A stretch of 5,406 nucleotides of DNA. Origin: Nitrospinota bacterium. Lineage in GTDB: Bacteria; Tectomicrobia; Entotheonellia; J063. How positions within the stretch are numbered: the stretch's first letter is position 1; every line of letters begins with the position of its first letter. Shown here piece after piece: positions 1 through 5,406 of this stretch. Where the stretch lies: the NCBI GenBank assembly GCA_003696125.1, contig RFHZ01000397.1, positions 1 through 5,406 of the forward strand, read 5' to 3'. Under the pieces are notes generated by a model. That model saw only the letters and a list, made by a program, of their open reading frames with translations, was not told where the DNA came from and did no database searches. Made by a program: the position numbers and the translations under genes.

Positions 1-582
1 GCCGATGACAGCGCCACACCGGCATTTGTGGCCGCCGATCTCCTCTCCCAGGCAGAGCATACGGGAAACGAGTTCGTGGCCCTGCTCACCCCTTCCCGGG
101 CGTTAGGGGAGGCGGTACAGGCAGAGCTGGAGCGCCAACTGTCGACCCTGCAGCGCCAGGCGATGGCCCGGCAATCCCTCGAGCGGTTCGGGGCCATCAT
201 CATTACCCGGGATTTAAACGAGGCGGTGGCCCTGGCCAATGCCATCGCTCCTGAGCACCTCGAACTGGCCGTGGCCAATCCTGAGGCGCTCCTGGAACAG
301 GTGCATCATGCGGGAGCCGTCTTTTTGGGACACTATTCCCCGGAGACGGTAGGAGATTACTTTGCCGGCCCCAATCATGTCCTGCCCACCAACGGTACCG
401 CCCGTTTTGCCTCACCGCTGAGTGTGGATGATTTTGTCAAGAAGACCAGCCTCATCGAGTACACCCCTGCACACCTGCAGCAGGTAGGGGAACAGATCTG
501 TCGGTTTGCTCGCATGGAGGGGTATGACGCGCATGCCAGAGCGGTAGAGATTCGACTGGACGCGCTTCCAAGGAAGGAATAG
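1..582 (+). CDS. hisD: Histidinol dehydrogenase, C-terminal part (5' end outside window)
   Basis: HisD oxidises L-histidinol to L-histidine in two NAD-dependent steps, the last of the pathway, in the cytoplasm. The frame is open from the first base and reads 193 residues before a TAG stop. The true start lies upstream, because family-typical sequence ([20 protein letters not shown]) already runs across base 28, where a GTG could be mistaken for a start. Numbering from the left edge, the family's zinc ligands are visible as Gln17 and His20 (LLSQAEH), Asp119 ([13 protein letters not shown]) and His178 (YDAHARAV). The catalytic Glu85-His86 pair lies in IAPEHLEL. Their spacing closely follows that of E. 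coli HisD (Gln259, His262, Glu326/His327, Asp360, His419), so about 240 N-terminal residues are missing. The stop is 2 nt before hisC. The identification is secure; only the left boundary is artificial. Confidence 0.97.
   Translation, partial: ADDSATPAFVAADLLSQAEHTGNEFVALLTPSRALGEAVQAELERQLSTLQRQAMARQSLERFGAIIITRDLNEAVALANAIAPEHLELAVANPEALLEQVHHAGAVFLGHYSPETVGDYFAGPNHVLPTNGTARFASPLSVDDFVKKTSLIEYTPAHLQQVGEQICRFARMEGYDAHARAVEIRLDALPRKE
571..577 (+). promoter_or_regulatory. Shine-Dalgarno site for hisC
   Basis: AGGAAGG lies 7 nt before the hisC ATG and inside the last codons of hisD, whose stop codon falls between the site and the start. This fixes the hisC start at 585 and suggests that ribosomes finishing hisD re-initiate on hisC. 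Confidence 0.75.
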
Positions 583-584
583 CC

Positions 585-1652
585 ATGGACTGGAAAACGC
601 TGATACGTCCGGAGATCGTGCAACTGAAGGCCTATACGGTGGATCGAAAAGGGGTGCGGATTCGGCTCAATGCGAACGAAAGCCCCTACCCTTTGCCAGA
701 ATCGGTGCGACGCAGGGTCCTGGCTGCCCTGGAAACGACCGAGTTTCACCGTTATCCTGATCCAGAAGCGAAGGCATTGAGAGAGGTGATAGGAGAATGG
801 ATCGGTGTGGCGGAAAATGCCCTCTTACTGGGGAATGGGTCGGATGAGCTGATCCAGATCATCGCCACCACCTTTGGAGAAGAGGGAGGGGTGGTGCTGT
901 TTCCTGAACCGACCTTTGAGGTCTATCGGATTGCAGCCCTGACTTTGGGGGAGCGTCCCTATGGTATCCCGTTGACCGATGACTGGGATCTCCCCTTTCC
1001 CGAGATCCTGGAAGCGATCCGTCGCCTCCATCCACGGGTCATCTTTCTGAGCTATCCGAACAATCCCACCGGGAACTGCTTTACCCGGGAGAAGATCGAA
1101 CAGATCCTGCAGGAATCGAGCGGAATCGTCGTGCTCGACGAGGCCTATTTCCCCTTTTCCCAGAAGACCTTCCTCCCTTCCCTGGGCCAGTACGACCATC
1201 TCCTGATCCTGCGTACCCTTTCCAAGATAGGGATGGCCGGTCTGCGTGTGGGGATCCTGATCGGACACCCGGCCCTCGTCGCGGAGATCAACAAGGTGCG
1301 GGCACCGTACAACGTCAATGCCCTCTCCCAGGTCGCTGCCCGGGTCATCCTGGAGGAATGGCCGCTCATCGAACCGCAGATTGCCCAGATTGTGGCCGAG
1401 CGGGATCGCCTGTATCGAAAACTCCAGACCATCCCCCATCTCACCGTGTACCCCTCAGAGGCCAACTTCTTCCTGCTGCAGTGTGCCAGGGGGGGAGCGG
1501 CGCTCTGGGAGCATCTGATGGCAGAGGGGATACTGGTGCGACGCTATCCTGATCATCCGATGCTCAAGGAGATGTTGCGGGTGACCGTGGGACAGCCGGA
1601 AGAGAATGAGGTCCTCTGCCAGGCGATTCACCGCTTTTGTAGCCAGGAGTAA
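585..1652 (+). CDS. hisC: Histidinol-phosphate aminotransferase
   Basis: HisC moves an amino group from glutamate to imidazole-acetol phosphate, giving L-histidinol phosphate (step 7), with pyridoxal phosphate (PLP) as cofactor. The 355-residue protein is of normal length for this fold-type I aminotransferase. Landmarks in order are [12 protein letters not shown] (29-40), Tyr57 in YPDP, the GNGSDELI phosphate loop (83-90), YPNNPTGNC (157-165) with the PLP-contacting Asn160, LDEAY (184-188) with Asp185 and Tyr188, and the Schiff-base lysine Lys214 in [11 protein letters not shown] (213-223). Arg221 and the C-terminal Arg332 (LRVTVG) are the usual phosphate and carboxylate contacts. The ATG follows hisD by 2 nt and has a good Shine-Dalgarno site. 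HisC-like enzymes can also act on aromatic or other amino acids, but the place in a his operon makes the histidine role very likely. Confidence 0.97.
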   Translation: MDWKTLIRPEIVQLKAYTVDRKGVRIRLNANESPYPLPESVRRRVLAALETTEFHRYPDPEAKALREVIGEWIGVAENALLLGNGSDELIQIIATTFGEEGGVVLFPEPTFEVYRIAALTLGERPYGIPLTDDWDLPFPEILEAIRRLHPRVIFLSYPNNPTGNCFTREKIEQILQESSGIVVLDEAYFPFSQKTFLPSLGQYDHLLILRTLSKIGMAGLRVGILIGHPALVAEINKVRAPYNVNALSQVAARVILEEWPLIEPQIAQIVAERDRLYRKLQTIPHLTVYPSEANFFLLQCARGGAALWEHLMAEGILVRRYPDHPMLKEMLRVTVGQPEENEVLCQAIHRFCSQE

Positions 1653-1680
1653 GAGGAACCAGGTGGTGCAGTTGGATAGC

Positions 1681-1687
1681 AGGGGAG
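1681..1687 (+). promoter_or_regulatory. Shine-Dalgarno site for hisB in the hisC-hisB gap
   Basis: AGGGGAG sits 6 nt before the hisB ATG in the 41-nt hisC-hisB gap (1653-1693), the longest gap between his genes here. I found no in-frame ATG, GTG or TTG upstream within the gap, so the site decides the hisB start. No convincing hairpin or promoter was seen in the gap. Confidence 0.75.
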
Positions 1688-1693
1688 CCGGAT

Positions 1694-2287
1694 ATGGGAA
1701 ATAGACGTGTCGCTCAGGTGAGCCGGACGACAACAGAGACCACGATAGAGCTTTCCCTGGCCCTGGACGAAGCCGGGGAATCCCGGATCGATACCGGGGT
1801 GCCTTTTTTCGATCACATGCTGACCCTCTTTGCCCGTCATGGCTTCTTCACCTTGCAGGTGAAGGCGCAGGGGGATATCGCCGTCGATGCCCACCATACG
1901 GTAGAGGATGTGGGGATCTGTCTGGGGGAGGCCTTTGCCCGGGCCTGGGGAGATAAGGTGGGGATGCGACGCTTTGGAGAGGCGGCGGTGCCGATGGGAG
2001 AAGCCCTGGCCTGGGTGGTACTCGATGTCTGCTCCCGTCCCTTTCTCGTCTATAACGTCTCTCTTCCGCAAGGGAAGGTGGGGACGTTTGATACGGAGCT
2101 GGTGGAGGAGTTCTTTCAGGCCTTTATCCGGCACAGCGGCGTGACCCTCCACCTGCACCTCCTGTACGGGAGCAACACGCATCACATGATCGAAGCCCTG
2201 TTTAAAGCCTTTGGCCGGGCTCTGGCCGAGGCGTCGACTTTAGATCCCCGTATCCAAGGGGTCCTGTCCACGAAAGGAGCGCTCTAA
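1694..2287 (+). CDS. hisB: Imidazoleglycerol-phosphate dehydratase, monofunctional
   Basis: HisB removes water from imidazole glycerol phosphate to give imidazole-acetol phosphate (step 6); family members are Mn-dependent and assemble into 24-mers. The 197 residues are one complete dehydratase domain. Its duplicated metal-binding motifs are visible: FFDHML (38-43), [10 protein letters not shown] (65-74) and [12 protein letters not shown] (161-172). There is no N-terminal HAD-type phosphatase domain, unlike the fused HisB of E. coli, so histidinol-phosphate phosphatase must come from another gene. One departure from the sequence I would expect is PMGEALA (100-106), where PMDEALA is common, putting Gly102 in place of Asp; the neighbouring Glu103 is kept. 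The start has a strong Shine-Dalgarno site. The stop TAA shares one base with the hisH ATG, a layout typical of translational coupling. Confidence 0.97.
   Translation: MGNRRVAQVSRTTTETTIELSLALDEAGESRIDTGVPFFDHMLTLFARHGFFTLQVKAQGDIAVDAHHTVEDVGICLGEAFARAWGDKVGMRRFGEAAVPMGEALAWVVLDVCSRPFLVYNVSLPQGKVGTFDTELVEEFFQAFIRHSGVTLHLHLLYGSNTHHMIEALFKAFGRALAEASTLDPRIQGVLSTKGAL
2273..2279 (+). promoter_or_regulatory. Shine-Dalgarno site for hisH, inside hisB
   Basis: AAAGGAG lies 7 nt before the hisH ATG, within the last codons of hisB. Together with the TAATG stop/start overlap it supports coupled translation of hisB and hisH from the ATG at 2287. Confidence 0.8.
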
Positions 2288-2937
2288 TGGCTATCGCCAT
2301 CATCGATTACGGGATGGGAAATCTGCGTAGCGTTCAAAAGGCCTTTGCCCATGTCGGATACCAGGCCGAGGTCACCAGAGACCCGCAGCAGATCTCGACC
2401 GCAGAGGGATTGGTTTTGCCAGGCGTAGGTGCCTTTCGCGACTGCATGTACAACCTGAAGAAGTACGACCTCATCGCCCCCCTTAAAGCGGCTCTGGAAG
2501 CGCAAACCCCTTTTTTAGGGATCTGCCTGGGATTCCAGCTCCTCTTTACCGAAAGCGAGGAGTTCGGGGTGCATGCCGGTCTCAACATCTTACCGGGACG
2601 GGTGGTGCGCTTCCCTGACTACGCAGCGGATGGAAAGGAACGCCTCAAGATTCCCCACATGGGATGGAATCAGGTCGAGGTGATTCGTGCCTCTCCCCTC
2701 TTCCAGGGAATTGCCAGCGGCACCTACTTCTACTTTGTCCACTCCTACTACGTGGTCCCGGATGATCCCGGGCTGATCACGACCACCACCACGTACGGGG
2801 TAACCTTTGCTTCCAGTATTCACTACAGACACATCTATGCCACGCAGTTCCATCCGGAAAAGAGTCAAAAACCGGGATTACAACTCTTGCAAAACTTTGG
2901 AAAGCTCGTCTACCATGCTCCTCATTCCGGCCATTGA
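2287..2937 (+). CDS. hisH: Imidazole glycerol phosphate synthase, glutaminase subunit
   Basis: HisH is the class I glutamine amidotransferase subunit of IGP synthase; it hydrolyses glutamine and passes ammonia to HisF (step 5). The 216-residue protein opens with the typical AIIDYGMGNLRSVQKAF. The catalytic triad is visible as Cys80 in the nucleophile elbow GICLGFQLLF (78-87), with His189 and Glu191 in QFHPEKS (187-193). Also present are LPGVGAF (44-50), the oxyanion-strand region of the family, and PHMGWN (123-128). Phe83 stands where many homologues have Met (GICLGMQ). A run of five threonines (165-169) precedes YG. The C-terminal tail VYHAPHSGH runs past the usual NF-containing end of the domain, and its last 23 nt also encode the start of hisA. 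The partner HisF lies one gene downstream. Confidence 0.97.
   Translation: MAIAIIDYGMGNLRSVQKAFAHVGYQAEVTRDPQQISTAEGLVLPGVGAFRDCMYNLKKYDLIAPLKAALEAQTPFLGICLGFQLLFTESEEFGVHAGLNILPGRVVRFPDYAADGKERLKIPHMGWNQVEVIRASPLFQGIASGTYFYFVHSYYVVPDDPGLITTTTTYGVTFASSIHYRHIYATQFHPEKSQKPGLQLLQNFGKLVYHAPHSGH
2899..2904 (+). promoter_or_regulatory. Weak ribosome-binding site that sets the hisA start
   Basis: GGAAAG ends 10 nt before the ATG at 2915, inside hisH. It is the weakest and most distant of the Shine-Dalgarno sites in the operon, so hisA translation probably relies on ribosomes already translating hisH. It supports 2915 rather than the upstream in-frame TTG at 2807 as the hisA start. Confidence 0.45.
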
Positions 2938-3643
2938 TCTCAAGGGAGGTAAATGCGTCCGTCTCCGCCAGGGAGACCTCTCGCAGGAGACGGTCTATTC
3001 CGACGACCCGGTAGCCATGGCCCGACACTGGGAGGAACAGGGGGCTACCTGGCTCCACCTGGTAGACCTGGAAGGAGCGGTCAGCGGAAGCGCCCAGAAC
3101 CGGGAGGCGATCACCCGGATCGTCGAGGCGACACGCCTGCAGGTGCAGTTGGGAGGAGGGATACGAGACCTGGAGACGATCAGGCACTGGTTAGAGCTGG
3201 GTGTGGAGCGGGTGGTGCTGGGAACGGTTGCCGTGCAGAACCCTTCCCTGGTTGCCGAGGCCTGTCAACACTTTCCTGGCCGGATAGCGGTGGCCTTAGA
3301 TATCTTCCAGGGACGGGTCGCCATCAAGGGATGGCGAGAGGTGAGCGAGATCGATGCCCTGGCCCTGGCCCACTTCTGTGCCGAATGCGGGGTGACAGCC
3401 TTGATTATCACCGATATCCAGCGTGATGGCATGCTGCAGGGACCGAACCTGCAGATGACCGAAGCCTTTGCCTCCCAGCTTGAGGTGCCGGTGATCCTCT
3501 CCGGGGGGATCAGCACCCTGGAGGACCTGCAGAGGGTCAAAGCGCTCCACACCTGCGGGGTAGTGGGGGTGATCGTCGGTCGAGCTCTCTACGCGGGAAC
3601 CATCGATTTCAGGCAGGGCAAACGGATATTGGAGGAAGGATAG
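2915..3643 (+). CDS. hisA: ProFAR isomerase (HisA, TIM barrel)
   Basis: HisA isomerises ProFAR to PRFAR by an Amadori rearrangement (step 4), supplying the HisF/HisH substrate. From the ATG at 2915 the protein has 242 residues, normal for the family, and begins with the canonical MLLIPAIDLKGGKCVRL. The frame is open further upstream to a TTG at 2807, but those 36 codons overlap hisH and have no family similarity. The catalytic pair is Asp8 (PAIDLKGG) and Asp129 (VALDI), with Thr166 in IITDIQRDG; this agrees with Asp8, Asp127 and Thr164 of the Thermotoga enzyme. Phosphate-binding loops are GGGIRD (80-85), SGGIS (196-200) and VGRALY (221-226). The gene overlaps hisH by 23 nt in another frame, and its TAG stop abuts the hisF ATG. 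A dual HisA/TrpF (PriA) role cannot be excluded from sequence, but nothing points to it. Confidence 0.96.
   Translation: MLLIPAIDLKGGKCVRLRQGDLSQETVYSDDPVAMARHWEEQGATWLHLVDLEGAVSGSAQNREAITRIVEATRLQVQLGGGIRDLETIRHWLELGVERVVLGTVAVQNPSLVAEACQHFPGRIAVALDIFQGRVAIKGWREVSEIDALALAHFCAECGVTALIITDIQRDGMLQGPNLQMTEAFASQLEVPVILSGGISTLEDLQRVKALHTCGVVGVIVGRALYAGTIDFRQGKRILEEG
3631..3637 (+). promoter_or_regulatory. Shine-Dalgarno site for hisF, inside hisA
   Basis: GGAGGAA ends 6 nt before the hisF ATG, in the last codons of hisA. It is a near-consensus site. With the zero-gap TAG/ATG junction it gives hisF its own strong initiation signal. Confidence 0.8.
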
Positions 3644-4423
3644 ATGCTGGCGAAACGGATTATTCCATGCCTGGATGTCAAGGACGGCCGGGTGGTCAAA
3701 GGGGTCAAGTTTCTCCAACTGCAGGATGCCGGTGACCCGGTAGCCATTGCCCGGCGCTATGATGCCGAGGGGGCTGATGAGCTCGTTTTCCTGGATATCA
3801 CCGCCTCCTACGAAAAACGGAAGATCTTCTACGACGTGGTCCAGCGCACCGCCGAGCAGGTCTTCATGCCCCTGACCGTGGGGGGTGGGGTGAGCACGCT
3901 GGAGGATATCCGACACCTGTTACAGGCTGGAGCGGACAAGGTCTCCTTGAATACCGCTGCGGTTCGTAATCCCCAGCTCGTAAACCAGGCGGCCAACCGG
4001 TTCGGCAGCCAGTGTATCGTGGTGGCCATCGATGCCCGTCGTGTAGAGCAGGGAGGGGTATGGACCGGACGCTGGGAGGTGTACACGCATGGGGGACGAA
4101 ACGCTACCGGTGTGGACGCGCTCCAGTGGGCCAGAGAGGTGGAACAACTGGGAGCAGGGGAGATCCTGCTCACCAGCATGGATCAGGATGGAACCAAACA
4201 GGGATACGATCTGGAGTTGACACGAGCGGTCGCCGAGCTGGTAGGGATTCCGGTCATCGCCTCTGGCGGAGCAGGTACACTGCACCATCTGTACGAAGGG
4301 TTGGCGCAGGGGAAGGCTAATGCCGTCCTGGCTGCTTCCATCTTCCATTACGGCACGTATACGATTCGCCAGGCCAAGGAATTCCTCGCCGCCCGTGGGA
4401 TCGTGGTCCGGCAGGTAGCCTAG
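3644..4423 (+). CDS. hisF: Imidazole glycerol phosphate synthase, cyclase subunit
   Basis: HisF is the TIM-barrel subunit that combines PRFAR with ammonia from HisH to give imidazole glycerol phosphate and AICAR (step 5); AICAR returns to purine synthesis. At 259 residues it has the usual length. The catalytic aspartates are Asp11 ([15 protein letters not shown]) and Asp130 (VVAIDARR), at the same numbers as in Thermotoga HisF. The residues forming the gate for the ammonia channel at the barrel base are all present at the same numbers: Arg5, Glu46, Lys99 and Glu167. Phosphate-binding stretches are VGGGVST (79-85) and SGGAGT (207-212), and [13 protein letters not shown] (177-189) is a family signature. 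It begins directly after the hisA stop and ends 12 nt before hisIE. Barrel and catalytic residues mirror those of HisA, its paralogue next door. Confidence 0.98.
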   Translation: MLAKRIIPCLDVKDGRVVKGVKFLQLQDAGDPVAIARRYDAEGADELVFLDITASYEKRKIFYDVVQRTAEQVFMPLTVGGGVSTLEDIRHLLQAGADKVSLNTAAVRNPQLVNQAANRFGSQCIVVAIDARRVEQGGVWTGRWEVYTHGGRNATGVDALQWAREVEQLGAGEILLTSMDQDGTKQGYDLELTRAVAELVGIPVIASGGAGTLHHLYEGLAQGKANAVLAASIFHYGTYTIRQAKEFLAARGIVVRQVA

Positions 4424-4428
4424 AGGGA
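4422..4428 (+). promoter_or_regulatory. Shine-Dalgarno site for hisIE
   Basis: AGAGGGA overlaps the hisF TAG stop and ends 7 nt before the hisIE ATG. A second purine stretch, AGGA (4431-4434), is too close to the ATG to be the main site. Confidence 0.6.
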
Positions 4429-4435
4429 ACAGGAC

Positions 4436-5125
4436 ATGGAGAAAGGGAGGGCAGAGTTGGCAGAGTTGCGGTTTAACGACCAGGGACTCATCCCGGCCGT
4501 GATCCAGGATAGCCGGAGTGGAGAGGTGCTGATGGTGGCCTACATGAACAGAGAGGCTCTCCAGAAGACCCTCTCTACCGGTCTCACCCACTTCTGGAGC
4601 CGCTCGCGCAAGACACTGTGGCAGAAAGGGGAGACCTCGGGACATATCCAGCAGGTGGAGGAGATCGCTTACGACTGTGATGCGGATACACTCCTGGTCA
4701 AGGTGAGACAACAGGGGGTCGCCTGCCACACCGGTGCACGGAGCTGTTTTTACCGTACCCTCTTCCGTAAGGACGGGGAAGGGGAGGAAAAGAGGTCTGG
4801 CGACGCCTCCATCCTGGAAGCGATTGCCCGGGTGATTGCGGAAAGGCGCCAGAGTGGCGGAGAACGGTCTTACGTCTATACCCTCTTTCAACAGGGCCAG
4901 GATCGTCTCCTGAAGAAGCTGGGAGAAGAGGCGACCGAGGTGGTGATCGGCTCCAAGAACGGGAAAGCACAGGAGGTGATCTACGAGATGGCAGATCTCT
5001 GGTTTCACAGCCTCCTGGTGCTGGCCTGGCACCATCTGGGCCCGCAAGAGGTTTTCGCCGAGCTGGAGAGACGCTTTGGGCGCTCCGGGATAGAGGAACG
5101 GGAGCAGCGAGGGAAAGGGGAGTAA
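4436..5125 (+). CDS. hisIE: Bifunctional phosphoribosyl-AMP cyclohydrolase / phosphoribosyl-ATP pyrophosphatase
   Basis: This fusion carries out steps 2 and 3: the HisE part removes pyrophosphate from phosphoribosyl-ATP, and the HisI part opens the purine ring of phosphoribosyl-AMP. The 229 residues divide into an N-terminal HisI domain (about 11-110), a charged linker (about 111-123, [11 protein letters not shown]) and a C-terminal HisE domain (about 124-215). HisI shows [19 protein letters not shown] (52-70). Its metal-site aspartates are Asp80, Asp82 and Asp84, and its zinc cysteines Cys81, Cys97 (ACHTG) and Cys104 (SCF) have the spacing of archaeal HisI. HisE shows the MazG-like acidic motif [15 protein letters not shown] (161-175) and [13 protein letters not shown] (184-196). 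A polar tail rich in Glu and Arg (about 216-229) follows. It is the last his gene here and faces a minus-strand gene. Confidence 0.97.
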   Translation: MEKGRAELAELRFNDQGLIPAVIQDSRSGEVLMVAYMNREALQKTLSTGLTHFWSRSRKTLWQKGETSGHIQQVEEIAYDCDADTLLVKVRQQGVACHTGARSCFYRTLFRKDGEGEEKRSGDASILEAIARVIAERRQSGGERSYVYTLFQQGQDRLLKKLGEEATEVVIGSKNGKAQEVIYEMADLWFHSLLVLAWHHLGPQEVFAELERRFGRSGIEEREQRGKGE

Positions 5126-5233
5126 TCCCGCGACCATCCTCTGCCAGGCGTCGCAAGTTAAGCCTACAAGCCCCAAGAAATCCAGGCGCCACAGGTCCCG
5201 CTACCGCTTCATCCACGTGTCTGACACCCGCTG
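5126..5233. other. Convergent intergenic region without a clear terminator
   Basis: These 108 bases separate the hisIE stop from the stop of the minus-strand gene. I found no convincing reading frame specific to this stretch, no GC-rich stem followed by a T-run on either strand, and no tRNA-like fold. A 5-bp inverted repeat (GCGAC 5130-5134 with GTCGC 5150-5154, 15-nt loop) is too weak to call. CCAGGCG occurs twice (5144-5150 and 5182-5188), which may be chance. The only notable structure is the hairpin listed at its right edge. Confidence 0.6.
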
Positions 5234-5241
5234 TCAGTACG
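5216..5241. terminator. Hairpin at the convergent gene junction, possible bidirectional transcription end
   Basis: CTGACA (5221-5226) and TGTCAG (5232-5237) form a perfect 6-bp stem with a 5-nt loop. Beyond a 2-by-1 internal loop, CGT (5216-5218) and ACG (5239-5241) can add three more pairs. The right arm contains the stop codon of the minus-strand gene. No T-run follows on either strand, so it does not meet the rule for an intrinsic terminator; it could protect mRNA 3' ends or be chance. The role is inferred from its position between converging genes. Confidence 0.3.
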
Positions 5242-5406
5242 CATGTCCCAGCAGGTGTCGATTCCCGATACGTACATTGTGCAGTCCGGCGGCCAGTGCG
5301 GCCTGCCGGGCTGCTTCGGCATGTCGGACCGAGGTCTCGGGCAGGTCGGGCATCAGGTAGTTGGGAGCAAAACCGAGCAGGGCGTAAGGGATATCGGGAT
5401 CCTGCC
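5234..5406 (-). CDS. C-terminal end of a radical SAM (PflA / AmmeMemoRadiSam-like) protein, partial
   Basis: On the minus strand, 56 codons read from the first complete codon at 5404 down to a TGA at 5236-5234; the 5' part of the gene lies beyond the right edge. The peptide runs from QDPDIPYALLGFAPNYLMPD (1-20) through LPETSVRHAEAARQ (21-34) to NVRIGNRHLLGHAY (43-56). This looks like the end of radical SAM proteins related to pyruvate formate-lyase-activating enzymes. In these, a strand with a conserved hydrophobic-F-x-P-x-Y segment is followed by a helix (AEAARQAALAAGL) and a final strand ending in GN. The CxxxCxxC cluster motif would lie outside the window, so the family call rests on remembered resemblance of the tail only. 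It converges on hisIE with 108 nt between stops, and nothing suggests a role in histidine synthesis. That it is coding is more certain than its function. Confidence 0.6.
   Translation of the reverse strand, partial: QDPDIPYALLGFAPNYLMPDLPETSVRHAEAARQAALAAGLHNVRIGNRHLLGHAY

Noticed and set aside
28-582. Treating the GTG at 28 as the start of a short 184-residue gene.
   Set aside because: The frame is open to base 1, and the residues before 28 (ADDSATPAF) belong to the HisD family sequence, so this is a gene cut by the window edge.
825-1439. A 204-codon minus-strand open frame antisense to hisC.
   Set aside because: It mirrors hisC codons and shows no domain; hisC on the plus strand has all its active-site residues.
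1653-1693. Possible internal promoter or attenuator in the hisC-hisB gap.
   Set aside because: Only 41 nt long; apart from the Shine-Dalgarno site I see no -35/-10 pair, stable hairpin or run of His codons.
2807-2914. An upstream TTG start that would add 36 residues to HisA.
   Set aside because: The extra codons overlap hisH, have no HisA similarity and precede the canonical MLLIPAIDL start at 2915.
3296-3916. A 206-codon minus-strand open frame antisense to hisA and hisF.
   Set aside because: Same reasoning: no motif, low-complexity composition, and full overlap with well-supported genes.
3920-5176. A 418-codon open frame on the minus strand, antisense to hisF and hisIE.
   Set aside because: It runs opposite two genes whose frames carry complete catalytic motifs. 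Its translation is rich in Leu, Pro, His and Gly with no recognisable domain, as expected for a chance open antisense frame in GC-rich DNA. Only the length is notable. Expression data or conservation of its frame in relatives would be needed to revive it.
4698-5216. A 172-codon minus-strand open frame reaching into the convergent intergenic region.
   Set aside because: Most of it is antisense to hisIE, its composition is rich in Arg, Pro and Ser, and no domain is recognisable.
1-5406. CRISPR arrays, insertion sequences, tRNA genes or attachment sites.
   Set aside because: No regularly spaced repeats, transposase-like frames, terminal inverted repeats or tRNA-like folds were seen; almost the whole window is accounted for by his genes.

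Overview
The window is most of a bacterial histidine-biosynthesis operon, all on the plus strand, followed by the end of an unrelated gene on the minus strand. The order is hisD (3' part only) - hisC - hisB - hisH - hisA - hisF - hisIE. The genes are packed very tightly: gaps of 2, 41 and 12 nt, one exact abutment (hisA/hisF), a 1-nt overlap (hisB/hisH) and a 23-nt overlap (hisH/hisA). Every complete gene has its expected catalytic residues and a normal family length, and I see no frameshift or mobile element.

Region by region: 1-582 is the C-terminal part of histidinol dehydrogenase; 585-1652 histidinol-phosphate aminotransferase; 1694-2287 a stand-alone imidazoleglycerol-phosphate dehydratase; 2287-2937 the glutaminase subunit HisH; 2915-3643 the ProFAR isomerase HisA; 3644-4423 the cyclase subunit HisF; 4436-5125 a fused HisI-HisE protein. 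From 5126 to 5233 lies a convergent intergenic stretch with no clear terminator. From 5234 to the right edge is the C-terminal end of a minus-strand protein that resembles the radical SAM / pyruvate formate-lyase-activating-enzyme-like group.

The genes work as one pathway. HisIE carries out steps 2 and 3, HisA step 4, HisF with HisH step 5, HisB step 6, HisC step 7 and HisD the last two oxidations. Step 1 (HisG) and step 8 (histidinol-phosphate phosphatase) are not encoded in the window. hisG may lie upstream of hisD; the phosphatase must come from elsewhere, because this HisB has no phosphatase domain.

The sequence is moderately GC-rich, with strong Shine-Dalgarno sites. The compact order, monofunctional HisB and fused HisIE fit a free-living bacterium outside the Gammaproteobacteria (a Nitrospirota-, NC10- or deltaproteobacteria-like layout is one possibility), but the lineage cannot be fixed from this sequence alone. 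This is a largely ordinary housekeeping region. The points worth a second look are the hisH/hisA overlap, the hisA/hisF sequence echo, and the convergent junction at the right end. I found no convincing undescribed system.
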